This document shows positions 5,643 to 13,462 of a stretch of 13,906 bases of DNA, in pieces (position 1 is the stretch's first letter; each line of letters opens with the position of its first letter). The stretch comes from Thermoplasmata archaeon (GTDB lineage Archaea > Thermoplasmatota > Thermoplasmata > Thermoplasmatales > Thermoplasmataceae), in NCBI GenBank assembly GCA_021816385.1, contig JAKAYJ010000013.1, forward strand, positions 1 through 13,906. The letters are read 5' to 3'. Both the position numbers and the translations under genes were made by a program. The notes beneath the pieces are model-generated. The model worked only from the letters and a program-made list of their open reading frames with translations, searched no databases and had not been told where the DNA came from.

Positions 5643-6725
5643 CTGAAATTCAGTTTCTCTTCCAATCCACATACTCTTGCATTTTTTACATTCCAAATCT
5701 CCACTATCTTTAATGTAAAATTCCACAGAATCACAGTGAGGACAGACACCTCTGATAAATAGCTGATCCTTCAGTTCCCTTGAATCTGTAAGCCTGTTTT
5801 TATCATTAAATTTGACCTGATTGGGAGTAGGTTTTAGATCAGATATTCCATCCTTAACAGTTCCACCTGAATCTTCCTTGCTGTTAGTCTCCGTAACTGC
5901 AGGTGTTTTTGCATTGAAGAAGAGACTGGATATAAATCCCAGAAATGCAAATACAAGTATTAGAATGGGGTAAATAATTCCAGTTACTGGCTTTGCAACA
6001 AGTTCTATGGAGTTTGAGCCGAAAGTGAGGGTCAACAGCATGAATGCCATTATAAGACCATATCTTTTGACAAAGATGAAAAGAATAAGGAATATCATGA
6101 AGAAAAATATTATATCATAACCTGTGAATCCATAGAAAATGTAAAAGAATACTGAAGCAAGTGCTGCCGGTATAACAGTATAAAAATAGTTATAGACATT
6201 CCTTTCTTCACTTCCAGTCATTAGTGCCATAAGAACCGGTCTATCTGTATCCTTTTGGATTAAGGGTATCATTATTATGGACAGGACACCGATCACCAGG
6301 GAAAACATTATTGCAGTTTGTTCATAATATGCAGCCAGTCCAAATTTTCCGATTAATTTGTCAAGCCCTGGCACCGATGGTGTGACGGATGAGAGAAGGG
6401 ATAGCATGAGGAAGAGAAACAGAAATCCCTGTGCAATGGGAATTCTTGAAAAATTTCCAGTTTTTGAGGGCTCTGGATCACTCCTTGCCAGGTAATATGC
6501 TGTGCTTAAGACGGCAATTAAGATAAATATTAATGTGCTTATCAGGAAGGTTATTCTTGCATTATGGATCAGGAAGAAAAGCGAATCAATTGCATAGGAT
6601 GAAAAATGTGGCTCTCCCTTTATTACATAATCTAGATAAAGAAACAGCGTTATAAGAATTGTGAGTAAAGCAATTACGGAAGCCAGAAGAATTTCAGTTA
6701 TATTTATTGCCTTCTTGATTTCCAT
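5604..6725 (-). CDS. Membrane protein with C-terminal zinc ribbon
   Basis: I do not recognise the family. From the ATG at 6725 the product has 373 residues. About eight hydrophobic segments span residues 10-270, followed by a polar, probably disordered linker (about 272-315) and a cytosolic zinc ribbon with CPHC at 328-331 and CKKC at 346-349. The order, membrane domain first and zinc ribbon last, is the reverse of the 3216-3773 protein, and I see no similarity between the two. A TTG at 6731 would add Met-Asn; I prefer ATG because the TATA box at 6746-6758 fits either and ATG is the stronger codon. The final 39 bp overlap the convergent MFS gene. No catalytic motif is evident, so the function is unknown. 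Confidence 0.82.
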   Translation of the reverse strand: MEIKKAINITEILLASVIALLTILITLFLYLDYVIKGEPHFSSYAIDSLFFLIHNARITFLISTLIFILIAVLSTAYYLARSDPEPSKTGNFSRIPIAQGFLFLFLMLSLLSSVTPSVPGLDKLIGKFGLAAYYEQTAIMFSLVIGVLSIIMIPLIQKDTDRPVLMALMTGSEERNVYNYFYTVIPAALASVFFYIFYGFTGYDIIFFFMIFLILFIFVKRYGLIMAFMLLTLTFGSNSIELVAKPVTGIIYPILILVFAFLGFISSLFFNAKTPAVTETNSKEDSGGTVKDGISDLKPTPNQVKFNDKNRLTDSRELKDQLFIRGVCPHCDSVEFYIKDSGDLECKKCKSMWIGRETEFQSFKVGRNRNYRV

Positions 6726-6745
6726 ATTCAAGAATTACGCATTTG

Positions 6746-6758
6746 ATAATAAATATAT
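6746..6758 (-). promoter_or_regulatory. TATA box for the 5604-6725 gene
   Basis: The minus strand reads ATATATTTATTAT, centred about 27 bases before the ATG at 6725. Confidence 0.5.
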
Positions 6759-6791
6759 CCGCACATTTCCGGCAAAAAATGAAAGAAGAGT

Positions 6792-7529
6792 TTACTCGAG
6801 AGACAGGTTAACTCTTGTTCCTACCTTTCCCTTGATCAGGTTTGTCTTGAGTTTAATCTGACCAACTTCGCTGGAATTCTTTACCAGGGTTCCCATTTCC
6901 ATCTGGTCCGGCAACCCATTTATTTTGACTATTCTTATCTCAGGTATATCAGGGACCTTCCCCTTGATTGAGGCCATCAGGGTATCATTTTTCATGAACT
7001 CTTCCTTTGATATGGTGCTATATGTTGGTTCAACCCCACTCTTCAGAAACTGATTCGTCTCAGTTTCCAGCTCTTTTACAATCTCCTCAGATATATCCGG
7101 GATCTCCAGATCGATCCAGGCATAATCTTCGTAAGTCTGGTTCAACCTGTGAGGTGCGGAATATTTTTTGTATGCAAGCCCCGCAAGAATCCTGAGTGCA
7201 GTTCTGAATTTCATATGGTTATATCTTATTGGCCAGTCTACAATCTGCTTGATTGTCTTTCCCTTGCTATCACTTGGATATGTATCGTGGGAAATAAGAT
7301 GTACTCCATCTCCATCGTCCCAGACATCGATTATTTCAAATTCCTTTCCATCAATAACTATCTTTCCCTTGTCATTAGGCTGGCCATATGAGGTTGGAAA
7401 AAGGATACTGTCATCTACAATAATATCAGTGAACTCATTGAATACTACCTTTCCCTCGCCTTCAACTCTGTATGCATCATCAAGATATCTGTGTACTGTT
7501 GGCATGTTCATGGAGATTGCATATTGCAT
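6792..7529 (-). CDS. AlaX-like alanyl-tRNA editing domain protein lacking zinc ligands
   Basis: The 245-residue fold matches stand-alone AlaX trans-editing proteins, relatives of the alanyl-tRNA synthetase editing domain that hydrolyse Ser- or Gly-tRNA(Ala). Family signatures are RYLDDAY (14-20), FPTSYGQPNDKG (44-55, usually ...GGGQPxDxG), GVHLISH (75-81), DWPIRYNHM (98-106) and GTLVKNSSEVG (213-223). The metal site is altered. The canonical HTAxH reads R109-T-A-L-R113, and the canonical (C/D)GGTH reads E211-M-G-T-L215, so both helix histidines and the last histidine are gone. The residues are encoded by clear codons (AGA, AGG, GAA, CTG). The protein is probably metal-free or inactive in classical editing, or acts in another role. 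The start may be ATG 7529, 7511 or 7505; family N-termini favour the later ones. It shares a promoter region with folC. Confidence 0.82.
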   Translation of the reverse strand: MQYAISMNMPTVHRYLDDAYRVEGEGKVVFNEFTDIIVDDSILFPTSYGQPNDKGKIVIDGKEFEIIDVWDDGDGVHLISHDTYPSDSKGKTIKQIVDWPIRYNHMKFRTALRILAGLAYKKYSAPHRLNQTYEDYAWIDLEIPDISEEIVKELETETNQFLKSGVEPTYSTISKEEFMKNDTLMASIKGKVPDIPEIRIVKINGLPDQMEMGTLVKNSSEVGQIKLKTNLIKGKVGTRVNLSLE

Positions 7530-7569
7530 ATATTCTTTCTCATTGTAAGAAGGACTTTTTCACACAAAT

Positions 7570-7582
7570 AGGACTTAAATTA
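7570..7582. promoter_or_regulatory. Shared, bidirectional TATA element (AlaX-like / folC)
   Basis: GGACTTAAATTAT is TATA-like on both strands (CTTAAATTA forward, AATTTAAG reverse). Forward, it is centred about 23 bases before the GTG of folC. Reverse, it predicts a start near 7550, 20 or more bases before the AlaX-like ATG. No other good TATA box lies in the 70-bp gap. Confidence 0.5.
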
Positions 7583-7599
7583 TTGCAATCAATATATAT

Positions 7600-8901
7600 G
7601 TGATAAGTCTTACCAATCGCTTGAGAGACGAAAATCTTCAATTTATATACAGATTGAAAAGGGAAGGGATAAAGTATGACCTTTCCACCATGAGAGAGTT
7701 TGATTTATATTTCGGAAACCCTCATAAAGATTTCAAGAGTGCACATATTACAGGTTCGAACGGGAAGGGATCCGTCTCAAACATGATTTTTAATGTCCTT
7801 AGACTCAAAGGGAAAACCGGATTGTACACTTCACCTCACCTTGTTGATTTCAACGAAAGGATATTCCTTCAGGACAGGAGGATAAATGATGAAGAGATAG
7901 AACATTACATTGATATTTACAGGGATTACATAAATAAGGGAAAGAGTAAGAACAGGAACCCAACATTTTTCGAGGTAACCACTGAAATGGCTTTTCAGTT
8001 CTTCAAAGACCAGAAAGCGGAATATGCGTCCGTAGAGGTAGGTCTTGGAGGAAGACTCGACGCGACAAATATTATAACCCCAATTGTTTCCGTCATAACA
8101 CGAATCAGCTATGAACATACTGACAGGCTTGGGACAACCCTGGAAGAAATTGCAAGGGAAAAGGGTGGAATAATAAAGCAGGGAATTCCTGTCGTGACTG
8201 GAGAGGATAAGGCGGAGCCTGTGAGGGTGATAAAAAGGATCGCAGAGCTCAGGAATAGTAAATATTTGAACAGTTACGAGTATACCAAGGTTTCAGGCAT
8301 AAAGGTAAAGGATACAGGATCGAGGATATGGATCACAACGCCAACAGAAGAGTATAAAATAGACCTGAACCTCATAGGAAACTTCCAGGTAGACAACGCC
8401 AGAACAAGTATAACTGCACTGGAAAGTATTGATGAAAATATAGGCAGGAAAGATGTTGAAAAGGGATTGTCCAATGCCAGATGGCCCGGCAGGATGGACG
8501 TGGTTAGGACAAATCCACTGGTTATTCTAGATTCAAGTCACAATCCATCTGCAGCCCAGACATTATCAAGGTCCATAAGAGAAATATACCATAAGAAGCC
8601 ACTGCTTGTTGTCGGCATGTTATCAGATAAGGATCATTTTTCCTACCTTCACAACATATCAACATGTGCAGACGATATTATCCTGACCACTCCAGAGGAA
8701 CCTGACAGGAAGGTAGATCCTGAAAAATTGAAGCCAATGGCAGAAAAAACATTCAAAAGCGTCAGGGTAATCCATGATCCCATAGAAGCGTACAGGGAAG
8801 CTATAAAGGACTCTGATTTCGTGGTTGTAACTGGATCTATGTACCTAGTGGGTGCAATAAGCAGATATCTGGGTGAAGATATGTCACCATTCCGGAAATG
8901 A
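7600..8901 (+). CDS. folC: Folylpolyglutamate synthase / dihydrofolate synthase family
   Basis: This 433-residue Mur-ligase-family enzyme adds glutamate to a folate-type pterin using ATP. The N-terminal ATPase domain carries the P-loop TGSNGKGS (51-58), LYTSPHLVDFNERI (75-88), VEVGLGGRLDATN (145-157), HTDRLGTTLEEIA (173-185) and EKGGIIK (187-193), with Lys188 the likely carbamylated lysine. The C-terminal domain has WPGRMDV (295-301) and DSSHNPSA (311-318). The start is GTG at 7600; an overlapping ATG at 7598 is out of frame and meets a stop at once. A TATA box about 23 bases upstream indicates a leaderless mRNA starting on this GTG. Archaeal folate-like cofactors vary, so the substrate (tetrahydrofolate, a modified pterin, or both dihydropteroate and folate) is not decided by sequence. 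Confidence 0.9.
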   Translation: MISLTNRLRDENLQFIYRLKREGIKYDLSTMREFDLYFGNPHKDFKSAHITGSNGKGSVSNMIFNVLRLKGKTGLYTSPHLVDFNERIFLQDRRINDEEIEHYIDIYRDYINKGKSKNRNPTFFEVTTEMAFQFFKDQKAEYASVEVGLGGRLDATNIITPIVSVITRISYEHTDRLGTTLEEIAREKGGIIKQGIPVVTGEDKAEPVRVIKRIAELRNSKYLNSYEYTKVSGIKVKDTGSRIWITTPTEEYKIDLNLIGNFQVDNARTSITALESIDENIGRKDVEKGLSNARWPGRMDVVRTNPLVILDSSHNPSAAQTLSRSIREIYHKKPLLVVGMLSDKDHFSYLHNISTCADDIILTTPEEPDRKVDPEKLKPMAEKTFKSVRVIHDPIEAYREAIKDSDFVVVTGSMYLVGAISRYLGEDMSPFRK

Positions 8902-8936
8902 ATCTACCTGTGATCAGATATGTTATCAGTTTCGTA

Positions 8937-8947
8937 TTAAAAATGCT
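8937..8947 (+). promoter_or_regulatory. TATA box for orc1/cdc6
   Basis: ATTAAAAATGC is centred about 23-24 bases upstream of the ATG at 8966. This supports that start over more upstream in-frame codons that would overlap folC. Confidence 0.5.
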
Positions 8948-8965
8948 TTTATGGTAGTCTCAATT

Positions 8966-10213
8966 ATGAGGAGTTACGGTGCACTGATGAATCCATTTGA
9001 CAAATATGAAACTCAAAATATTGCCCTGAAGGGCGATTTATCTATACTTTCAGTCATTCATCAACCTGACGAATTTCCCCATAGGGAAAGCCAGATCAAC
9101 ACAATGGTAGCCTCCCTCAGTGGACTTATCAGGGGCTTTTCTGCCAATAATTTATTGATTTATGGAAAAACAGGGACCGGAAAGACGTCCGTTACAAGGT
9201 ATGTTACGGGGATGCTTGAAGAGAAGATAGGCGATAGAGTTGCAACCTGTTATGTGAATTGCCAGACCTATGATTCACCATATTCCATACTTGTAAACCT
9301 TTCAAAATGCATCCCCGGAAGCTCAACAATTCCTCCTTCAGGCTGGACTCTTGACAGGATATATGATGAACTCGTTATCAAAATCCGGGAGAGTGGAAAG
9401 ATACTCATTCTTGTTCTTGATGAAATAGATAAGCTGGTAGAAAAGAATGGAGGTGATTCTCTCTACGTTATTTTAAAGCTAATGGGAGAAGACACAGGTG
9501 CAGGTGGGACTATTATAGGCATCACCAATGACTCCTCATTTTATGAAAGGCTCGACCCCAGGGTCAAGAGCAGAATGAGCAGGGAATCTGTAATGTTTTC
9601 ACCATACAATGCAGAAGAACTTAAGGATATTCTTTATCCAAGAGTCACAAAGGTCCTGAATACAGAAAGCTATGAAGAGGCGGCAATCTCACTCTGTGCT
9701 GCCATTGGTGCAAGAGAGCACGGTGACGCAAGAAAGGCAATAGACCTGATGAGGATTTCCATTGAGATGGCAATAAGGGAAAGTTCCGACAGGGTTAGTG
9801 TTAATCACGTCTACAAGGCTAGAGATACACTGGAAATTGATGTAATCAGGGAAACTGTTAAAACCCAGCCAACGCATTCAAAGATAGTCCTGCTTTCGGT
9901 CATTCTATCGGGAGAGAGGCATCCTAATTCAGCAACAACTGGAGAGGTTTCAAGCTTATATGCAGATCTATGCAGGGATATAGGTATTCAACCACTTACC
10001 TCAAGGAGGGTTAGTGACTACATATCTGAACTTGAGGATTTTGGAATGATCAATACAACTGTGAAGAGTCTAGGCAGGTATGGGAGAACAAGATATATCA
10101 AGATTACTGGCAGGGAAAATGACATTAAGAGATTTATCCTGGAAGATCCTGAACTCGAACCACTTAAGGATATCAGGGGTACCAGGCAGTTCCGACTGGA
10201 TGAAAATATATAA
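8966..10213 (+). CDS. cdc6: Orc1/Cdc6 replication initiator
   Basis: This AAA+ protein marks replication origins and helps load the MCM helicase. From the ATG at 8966 it has 415 residues. The N-terminus has NPFDKYE (9-15) and the family string FPHRESQI. Walker A is GKTGTGKT (67-74), Walker B is VLDEID (150-155), sensor 1 is ITN (186-188) and the sensor 2 region is EHGDARKAID (about 251-260). A C-terminal winged-helix DNA-binding domain covers about residues 310-400 and contains SSLYADLCRDIGIQPLTSRRVSDY-type helices. The frame is open back to 8873, but the TATA box, the likely mRNA start and the family N-terminus favour 8966; ATG 8987 (MNPFDKYE) is also possible and has GAGGAG 13 bases upstream. 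The gene ends 15 bp from the convergent UPF0173 gene. Confidence 0.95.
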   Translation: MRSYGALMNPFDKYETQNIALKGDLSILSVIHQPDEFPHRESQINTMVASLSGLIRGFSANNLLIYGKTGTGKTSVTRYVTGMLEEKIGDRVATCYVNCQTYDSPYSILVNLSKCIPGSSTIPPSGWTLDRIYDELVIKIRESGKILILVLDEIDKLVEKNGGDSLYVILKLMGEDTGAGGTIIGITNDSSFYERLDPRVKSRMSRESVMFSPYNAEELKDILYPRVTKVLNTESYEEAAISLCAAIGAREHGDARKAIDLMRISIEMAIRESSDRVSVNHVYKARDTLEIDVIRETVKTQPTHSKIVLLSVILSGERHPNSATTGEVSSLYADLCRDIGIQPLTSRRVSDYISELEDFGMINTTVKSLGRYGRTRYIKITGRENDIKRFILEDPELEPLKDIRGTRQFRLDENI

Positions 10214-10228
10214 AAATCAGAGTCCAGA

Positions 10229-10918
10229 TCAGACCTCGATAGTCTGGTCAATTGACATTATCCTTACCTTGCTTGTTGAATTCCTTTCAACTTCCTTCCT
10301 GAACTCTTCTGGATTCTGTTCTATGGCTGGAAATGTTCCATAATGCATCGGAATGGCCATCTGTGGCTTGATCATTTCAACTGCTATTGCAGCTTCTTTC
10401 GGTGCCATTGTGTAATGTCCCCCTATGGGTAACATTGCAATTTCTGGATGATACATCTTTCCTATCAGTTCCATATCCATAAAAACTCCAGTGTCCCCTG
10501 CGTGATACAGTGTTTTCCCATCCATTTCTATGATCATTCCACCCGGATTTCCTGCATACTTCCCCTCATATGATGAGGAATGATATGCCGGAACTGCAGT
10601 TATTTTGACCTTGTTTATGGTTACAGATCCGCTGTAATTCAAGTCATGAACTTCCAGGGATTCATCTTTCTCCTTCAATAGCCATGCCAATTCAACCATT
10701 GTAACTATGGGTGCCCTGTTCTTCTTTGCAATGAAAAGCGCATCTCCGACGTGGTCTCCGTGACCATGGGTAATAACCACTATATCGGCTTTTACATCTT
10801 CTTTCTTCCTTGTTGCCTTGGGGTTTCCCTCCAGGAAGGGATCGATAATTATCCTCTTTGAACCTTCTATCTCGAAACAGGCATGGCTGTCCCATCTAAT
10901 TTTCAATTTTTCTGACAT
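10229..10918 (-). CDS. UPF0173 metal-dependent hydrolase (metallo-beta-lactamase fold)
   Basis: This 229-residue cytosolic protein belongs to the UPF0173/UlaG-like branch of the metallo-beta-lactamase superfamily. The metal-site motifs are HGHGDH (51-56: His51, His53, Asp55, His56), His113 in PAYHSS, Asp142 in YHAGDTG, and His192 in PMHYGTFP. GGHYTMAP (166-173) and the early DPFLEGNP (26-33) are also typical. Length is normal and every expected ligand is present, so it is probably an active hydrolase. The physiological substrate of this family is not established. The ATG at 10918 lies about 25 bases downstream of a TATA element shared with the divergent LysE-family gene, suggesting a leaderless mRNA. 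Confidence 0.93.
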   Translation of the reverse strand: MSEKLKIRWDSHACFEIEGSKRIIIDPFLEGNPKATRKKEDVKADIVVITHGHGDHVGDALFIAKKNRAPIVTMVELAWLLKEKDESLEVHDLNYSGSVTINKVKITAVPAYHSSSYEGKYAGNPGGMIIEMDGKTLYHAGDTGVFMDMELIGKMYHPEIAMLPIGGHYTMAPKEAAIAVEMIKPQMAIPMHYGTFPAIEQNPEEFRKEVERNSTSKVRIMSIDQTIEV

Positions 10919-10935
10919 AATTGTAAATATCTTAT

Positions 10936-10948
10936 TTTCTTAAAAGCT
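10936..10948. promoter_or_regulatory. Shared, bidirectional TATA element (UPF0173 / LysE-type exporter)
   Basis: TTTCTTAAAAGCT is TATA-like in both directions (CTTAAAAG / CTTTTAAG). On the minus strand it is centred about 25 bases before the UPF0173 ATG. On the plus strand it predicts a start near 10968, leaving about 12 bases before the LysE-type ATG at 10980. A second plus-strand element (10964-10975, TTTTTAATATAG) would instead start transcripts near the in-frame TTG at 10995. Confidence 0.45.
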
Positions 10949-10979
10949 TTCACTTACTGTTACGTTTTTAATATAGTCT

Positions 10980-11603
10980 ATGATACTACTGCGTTTGATT
11001 ACCATCTACACCATATTGATAGGCCTCATACTTGGAGTTTCAATGGCTGCTCCCCCAGGACCCGTCATGACTGTTATAATGAAGAAATCCCTTGGCAGTG
11101 TAAAGGCGGGATTTCTTGTTGGAATGGGGGCCATGACGGCAGATTTAATCCTGTTGATCCTTGTTCTACTTCTGAAAAATTATGTTGATCTAAAAGCGTA
11201 TGAACCCTTGACTTTTATTTTAGGAGGGTTATATTTTATTTACCTTGCACTTAAAATTCTTCGTGAAGTGATTAATAAGGACGTGGAAAGTAGGTCAGAA
11301 TCCGGTGCAGATTTGAGTTATTTAAAGGGCCTGTTTACAGGAATTCTGAATCCCATGCAGATAGGATGGTGGCTAACTGCGGGCCTCGGTATTATTGAGG
11401 CAGATGGTATTTCACCATTCTACTTCTTCTATATTGGAATAATAGTTTATGTTTATCTTCTATGCCTGGTGATATACAAAACCCATGCAAGATATCAGGA
11501 GAAGGTGAGTTTTGTTGTAAACATCTTCAGTATTTTTGTATTGCTTGGGTTCGGGTCGTATTTTATCTTCTCATTCCTTATCCTGGAAGGATTTCACTTC
11601 TGA
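10980..11603 (+). CDS. LysE-family amino-acid exporter-like membrane protein
   Basis: This 207-residue protein has about six hydrophobic segments and the hallmark of the LysE/RhtB exporter superfamily near its N-terminus, MAAPPGPVMTVIMKKSLG (22-39), followed by GFLVGMGAMTADL (44-56). GLFTGILNP (117-125) matches the family's conserved Asn-Pro after the central loop. Members export amino acids or related small molecules; the substrate cannot be read from sequence. Length is typical. The ATG at 10980 is used here, but an in-frame TTG at 10995 would suit the nearer TATA-like element (10964-10975) as a leaderless start, removing five residues and leaving the first helix intact. The gene is divergent from UPF0173 and upstream of pdxS, which has its own promoter. 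Confidence 0.88.
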   Translation: MILLRLITIYTILIGLILGVSMAAPPGPVMTVIMKKSLGSVKAGFLVGMGAMTADLILLILVLLLKNYVDLKAYEPLTFILGGLYFIYLALKILREVINKDVESRSESGADLSYLKGLFTGILNPMQIGWWLTAGLGIIEADGISPFYFFYIGIIVYVYLLCLVIYKTHARYQEKVSFVVNIFSIFVLLGFGSYFIFSFLILEGFHF

Positions 11604-11640
11604 GCTTGAATTCATTATCTCCACGGATATTTAGACAAAC

Positions 11641-11657
11641 CTTTTATATATTTTTAA
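11641..11657 (+). promoter_or_regulatory. TATA box for the pdxS-DUF92 operon
   Basis: CTTTTATATATTTTTAA contains two overlapping TATA-like cores. The first (11643-11650) is centred about 30 bases before the ATG at 11677 and the second about 22, so transcription should begin within a few bases of the pdxS start codon. Confidence 0.6.
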
Positions 11658-11676
11658 AATGAAGCTATGATAAAAG

Positions 11677-12687
11677 ATGGCACTCAATATTCAGGATTTA
11701 AGATTCGGTGAAGAGCTCCTTAAAACCGGCTTCGCAAAAATGACAAAGGGAGGAGTGATCATGGATGTTACCAACGCCGAACAGGCCAGGATAGCTGAAA
11801 CCGCTGGAGCAGTTGCAGTCATGGCTCTGGAAAAGGTCCCAGCAGACATCAGGGCAGAAGGTGGTGTTGCAAGAATGGCGGATCCGGCTAAGATAAGGGA
11901 AATAATTGATGCAGTGTCAATTCCTGTTATGGCCAAGGTAAGGATAGGACATATATCAGAGGCACTTACTCTTGAGGCCCTCGGGGCTGATATGCTTGAC
12001 GAGAGCGAGGTTCTGACCCCATCAGATCCTTTCTTTCACCTGAACAAGAAGCAATTGAAGATTCCCACTGTATGCGGTGCAAGAAACATTGCTGAGGCAA
12101 TTAGGAGAATATTTGAAGGAGCTGCAATGGTAAGAACTAAGGGGGAGGCCGGAACAGGTAATGTTGTGGAAGCTGTAAGACACATAAGAATGGTAAACGA
12201 AGGAGTTTCTCTGATTAAGGGGATGAACAATAATGATATGGTCAAGGTTGCCGAAACAGCTGCAGACAGCTACCTTAGATTGAGGAAGGATGTCATGCCC
12301 AACCTATTCCTGAAAGAAACAAAGATCGATACGGAGGATATATTTTATGGGATGAGCATGAAACAGATACAGGAAGAAATCCTTGGTGTTGTTAAGGATA
12401 TCAAGAAGCTTGGAAGACTGCCTGTTGTCAATTTTGCTGCGGGAGGTGTTGCAACACCTGCTGATGGAGCACTCATGATGAAACTTGGAGTAGATGGGGT
12501 GTTTGTTGGTAGTGGCATATTCAAGTCTCCTGACCCAATAAGGATGGCCAGGGCAATTGTTGAAGCAGTTGAGAATTATGATGATTACAGGATGATAGGC
12601 AATGTATCCACTGGTCTGTCTTCTATGGAAGGAAAGGACATAAACGATATTCCTAAAGAACAGAGGTTAGCTGAAAGGGGAATTTAG
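11677..12687 (+). CDS. pdxS: Pyridoxal 5'-phosphate synthase lyase subunit PdxS
   Basis: PdxS builds PLP from ribose 5-phosphate, glyceraldehyde 3-phosphate and ammonia supplied by the glutaminase PdxT. This 336-residue TIM-barrel protein retains the active-site residues: Asp30 in VIMDVTN, Lys87 in VMAKVRIGH (first Schiff base) and Lys155 in [11 protein letters not shown] (second lysine), plus the phosphate-binding [13 protein letters not shown] (253-265) and VFVGSGIF (275-282). It is about 35-40 residues longer than bacterial PdxS. The extra stretch, roughly 185-225, precedes the [12 protein letters not shown] segment; similar insertions are known in other archaeal PdxS. pdxT is not adjacent in this window, so the ammonia-supplying partner must be encoded elsewhere. 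The start codon fits a TATA box about 22-30 bases upstream. The stop is 3 bp before the DUF92 gene. Confidence 0.97.
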   Translation: MALNIQDLRFGEELLKTGFAKMTKGGVIMDVTNAEQARIAETAGAVAVMALEKVPADIRAEGGVARMADPAKIREIIDAVSIPVMAKVRIGHISEALTLEALGADMLDESEVLTPSDPFFHLNKKQLKIPTVCGARNIAEAIRRIFEGAAMVRTKGEAGTGNVVEAVRHIRMVNEGVSLIKGMNNNDMVKVAETAADSYLRLRKDVMPNLFLKETKIDTEDIFYGMSMKQIQEEILGVVKDIKKLGRLPVVNFAAGGVATPADGALMMKLGVDGVFVGSGIFKSPDPIRMARAIVEAVENYDDYRMIGNVSTGLSSMEGKDINDIPKEQRLAERGI

Positions 12688-12690
12688 TTA

Positions 12691-13413
12691 ATGCTCGTAG
12701 CCTTTAATTTTTATTATGTTCTCGAAGTTGTAATAGTACTGGTTATATTATTTGTTCTTTCCCAGATTTTCAAACTGTTTGATGTAAAAGGTGCCATAGG
12801 AGCTGTTATAATTGGCGCTATTGTTTCCTTCGCTGGGAACATAGACTGGCTCATCCTGTTAATAGTATTTGCATTTTTTTCTCACCTCGCAACAAAATAT
12901 AGATTTAAAGAAAAGATGAGGTTGAAACAGCAGGAAGGTACGCGAGGAGAGAGGAAGATTTCAAATGTAGCTTACGGTGGAGCAATAGGAGTTGTGATTG
13001 CTATTTCTAACCTTATTGTACCATTTAGTTTTCCATTTTTTGTGATGTTTGCAGCAGCATTTGCTGCGATTACTTCTGATACATTTGGATCAGAAATTGG
13101 TGTCCTTGATGATAGGACATACTTGATTACAACGTTAAAGAGATGCGAAACTGGAATAAATGGAGGAGTTTCCATAATAGGAACTCTTGCAGCCTTTCTC
13201 GGATCCTTTGTGATTGCCATTTCCTATGTGATTCTAACGCGAAATCTTGATTGGGAACCACTTGTCCTTATTCTTGTGGCCGGATTTCTGGGAAGCAATA
13301 TTGATTCACTTCTTGGAGCTATGTTTGAAAATAAAAATGAGTTGTCTAAAGGTCAGGTTAACTTGATAGCTTCCATAGTAGCGGTTCTTTTTACGGTACC
13401 TTTTCTATTGTGA
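12691..13413 (+). CDS. DUF92 (TMEM19/VTE6-like) integral membrane protein
   Basis: This 240-residue protein has about six or seven membrane segments and the conserved DUF92 motifs: RGERKISNVAYGG (85-97), ITSDTFGSEIG (127-137), GINGGVSIIGTLAAFLG (155-171) and GSNIDSLLGA (201-210). Eukaryotic and cyanobacterial relatives include VTE6, a phytyl-phosphate kinase. By analogy the archaeal protein might act on isoprenoid phosphates, but that is inference and the archaeal substrate is unknown to me. It starts 3 bp after the pdxS stop, with a purine-rich GAAAGGGGA about 10 bases before the ATG, so it is very likely translated from the same mRNA. It is convergent with the crotonase-like gene, about 50 bp apart. 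Confidence 0.88.
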   Translation: MLVAFNFYYVLEVVIVLVILFVLSQIFKLFDVKGAIGAVIIGAIVSFAGNIDWLILLIVFAFFSHLATKYRFKEKMRLKQQEGTRGERKISNVAYGGAIGVVIAISNLIVPFSFPFFVMFAAAFAAITSDTFGSEIGVLDDRTYLITTLKRCETGINGGVSIIGTLAAFLGSFVIAISYVILTRNLDWEPLVLILVAGFLGSNIDSLLGAMFENKNELSKGQVNLIASIVAVLFTVPFLL

Positions 13414-13462
13414 ACGTAAGAAATAAAAATGTAAAGGATTCATCCTGAAATATTCAATCTTA

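Noticed and set aside
7168..7548. A 126-codon plus-strand ORF opposite the AlaX-like gene
   Set aside because: It is antisense to a recognisable AlaX fold, and its sequence is the typical Ser/Ile/Leu-rich shadow of an acidic/basic protein.
8888..8898. CATTCCGGAAA at the end of folC, identical to a string at 4508-4518 near the MFS start
   Set aside because: A similar TTTCCGGAAAA word also occurs inside the zinc-ribbon gene (about 3367-3377), so it may be a common coding word rather than a regulatory repeat.
8873..8965. Extended N-terminus for Orc1/Cdc6 starting inside folC
   Set aside because: The extra residues look unlike any Orc1 N-terminus, and a TATA box at 8937-8947 places transcription near the ATG at 8966.
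13435..13446. Short palindrome AGGATTCATCCT between the DUF92 and crotonase genes
   Set aside because: The stem is five bases with a two-base centre and no T-run follows; it is too weak to call a terminator.
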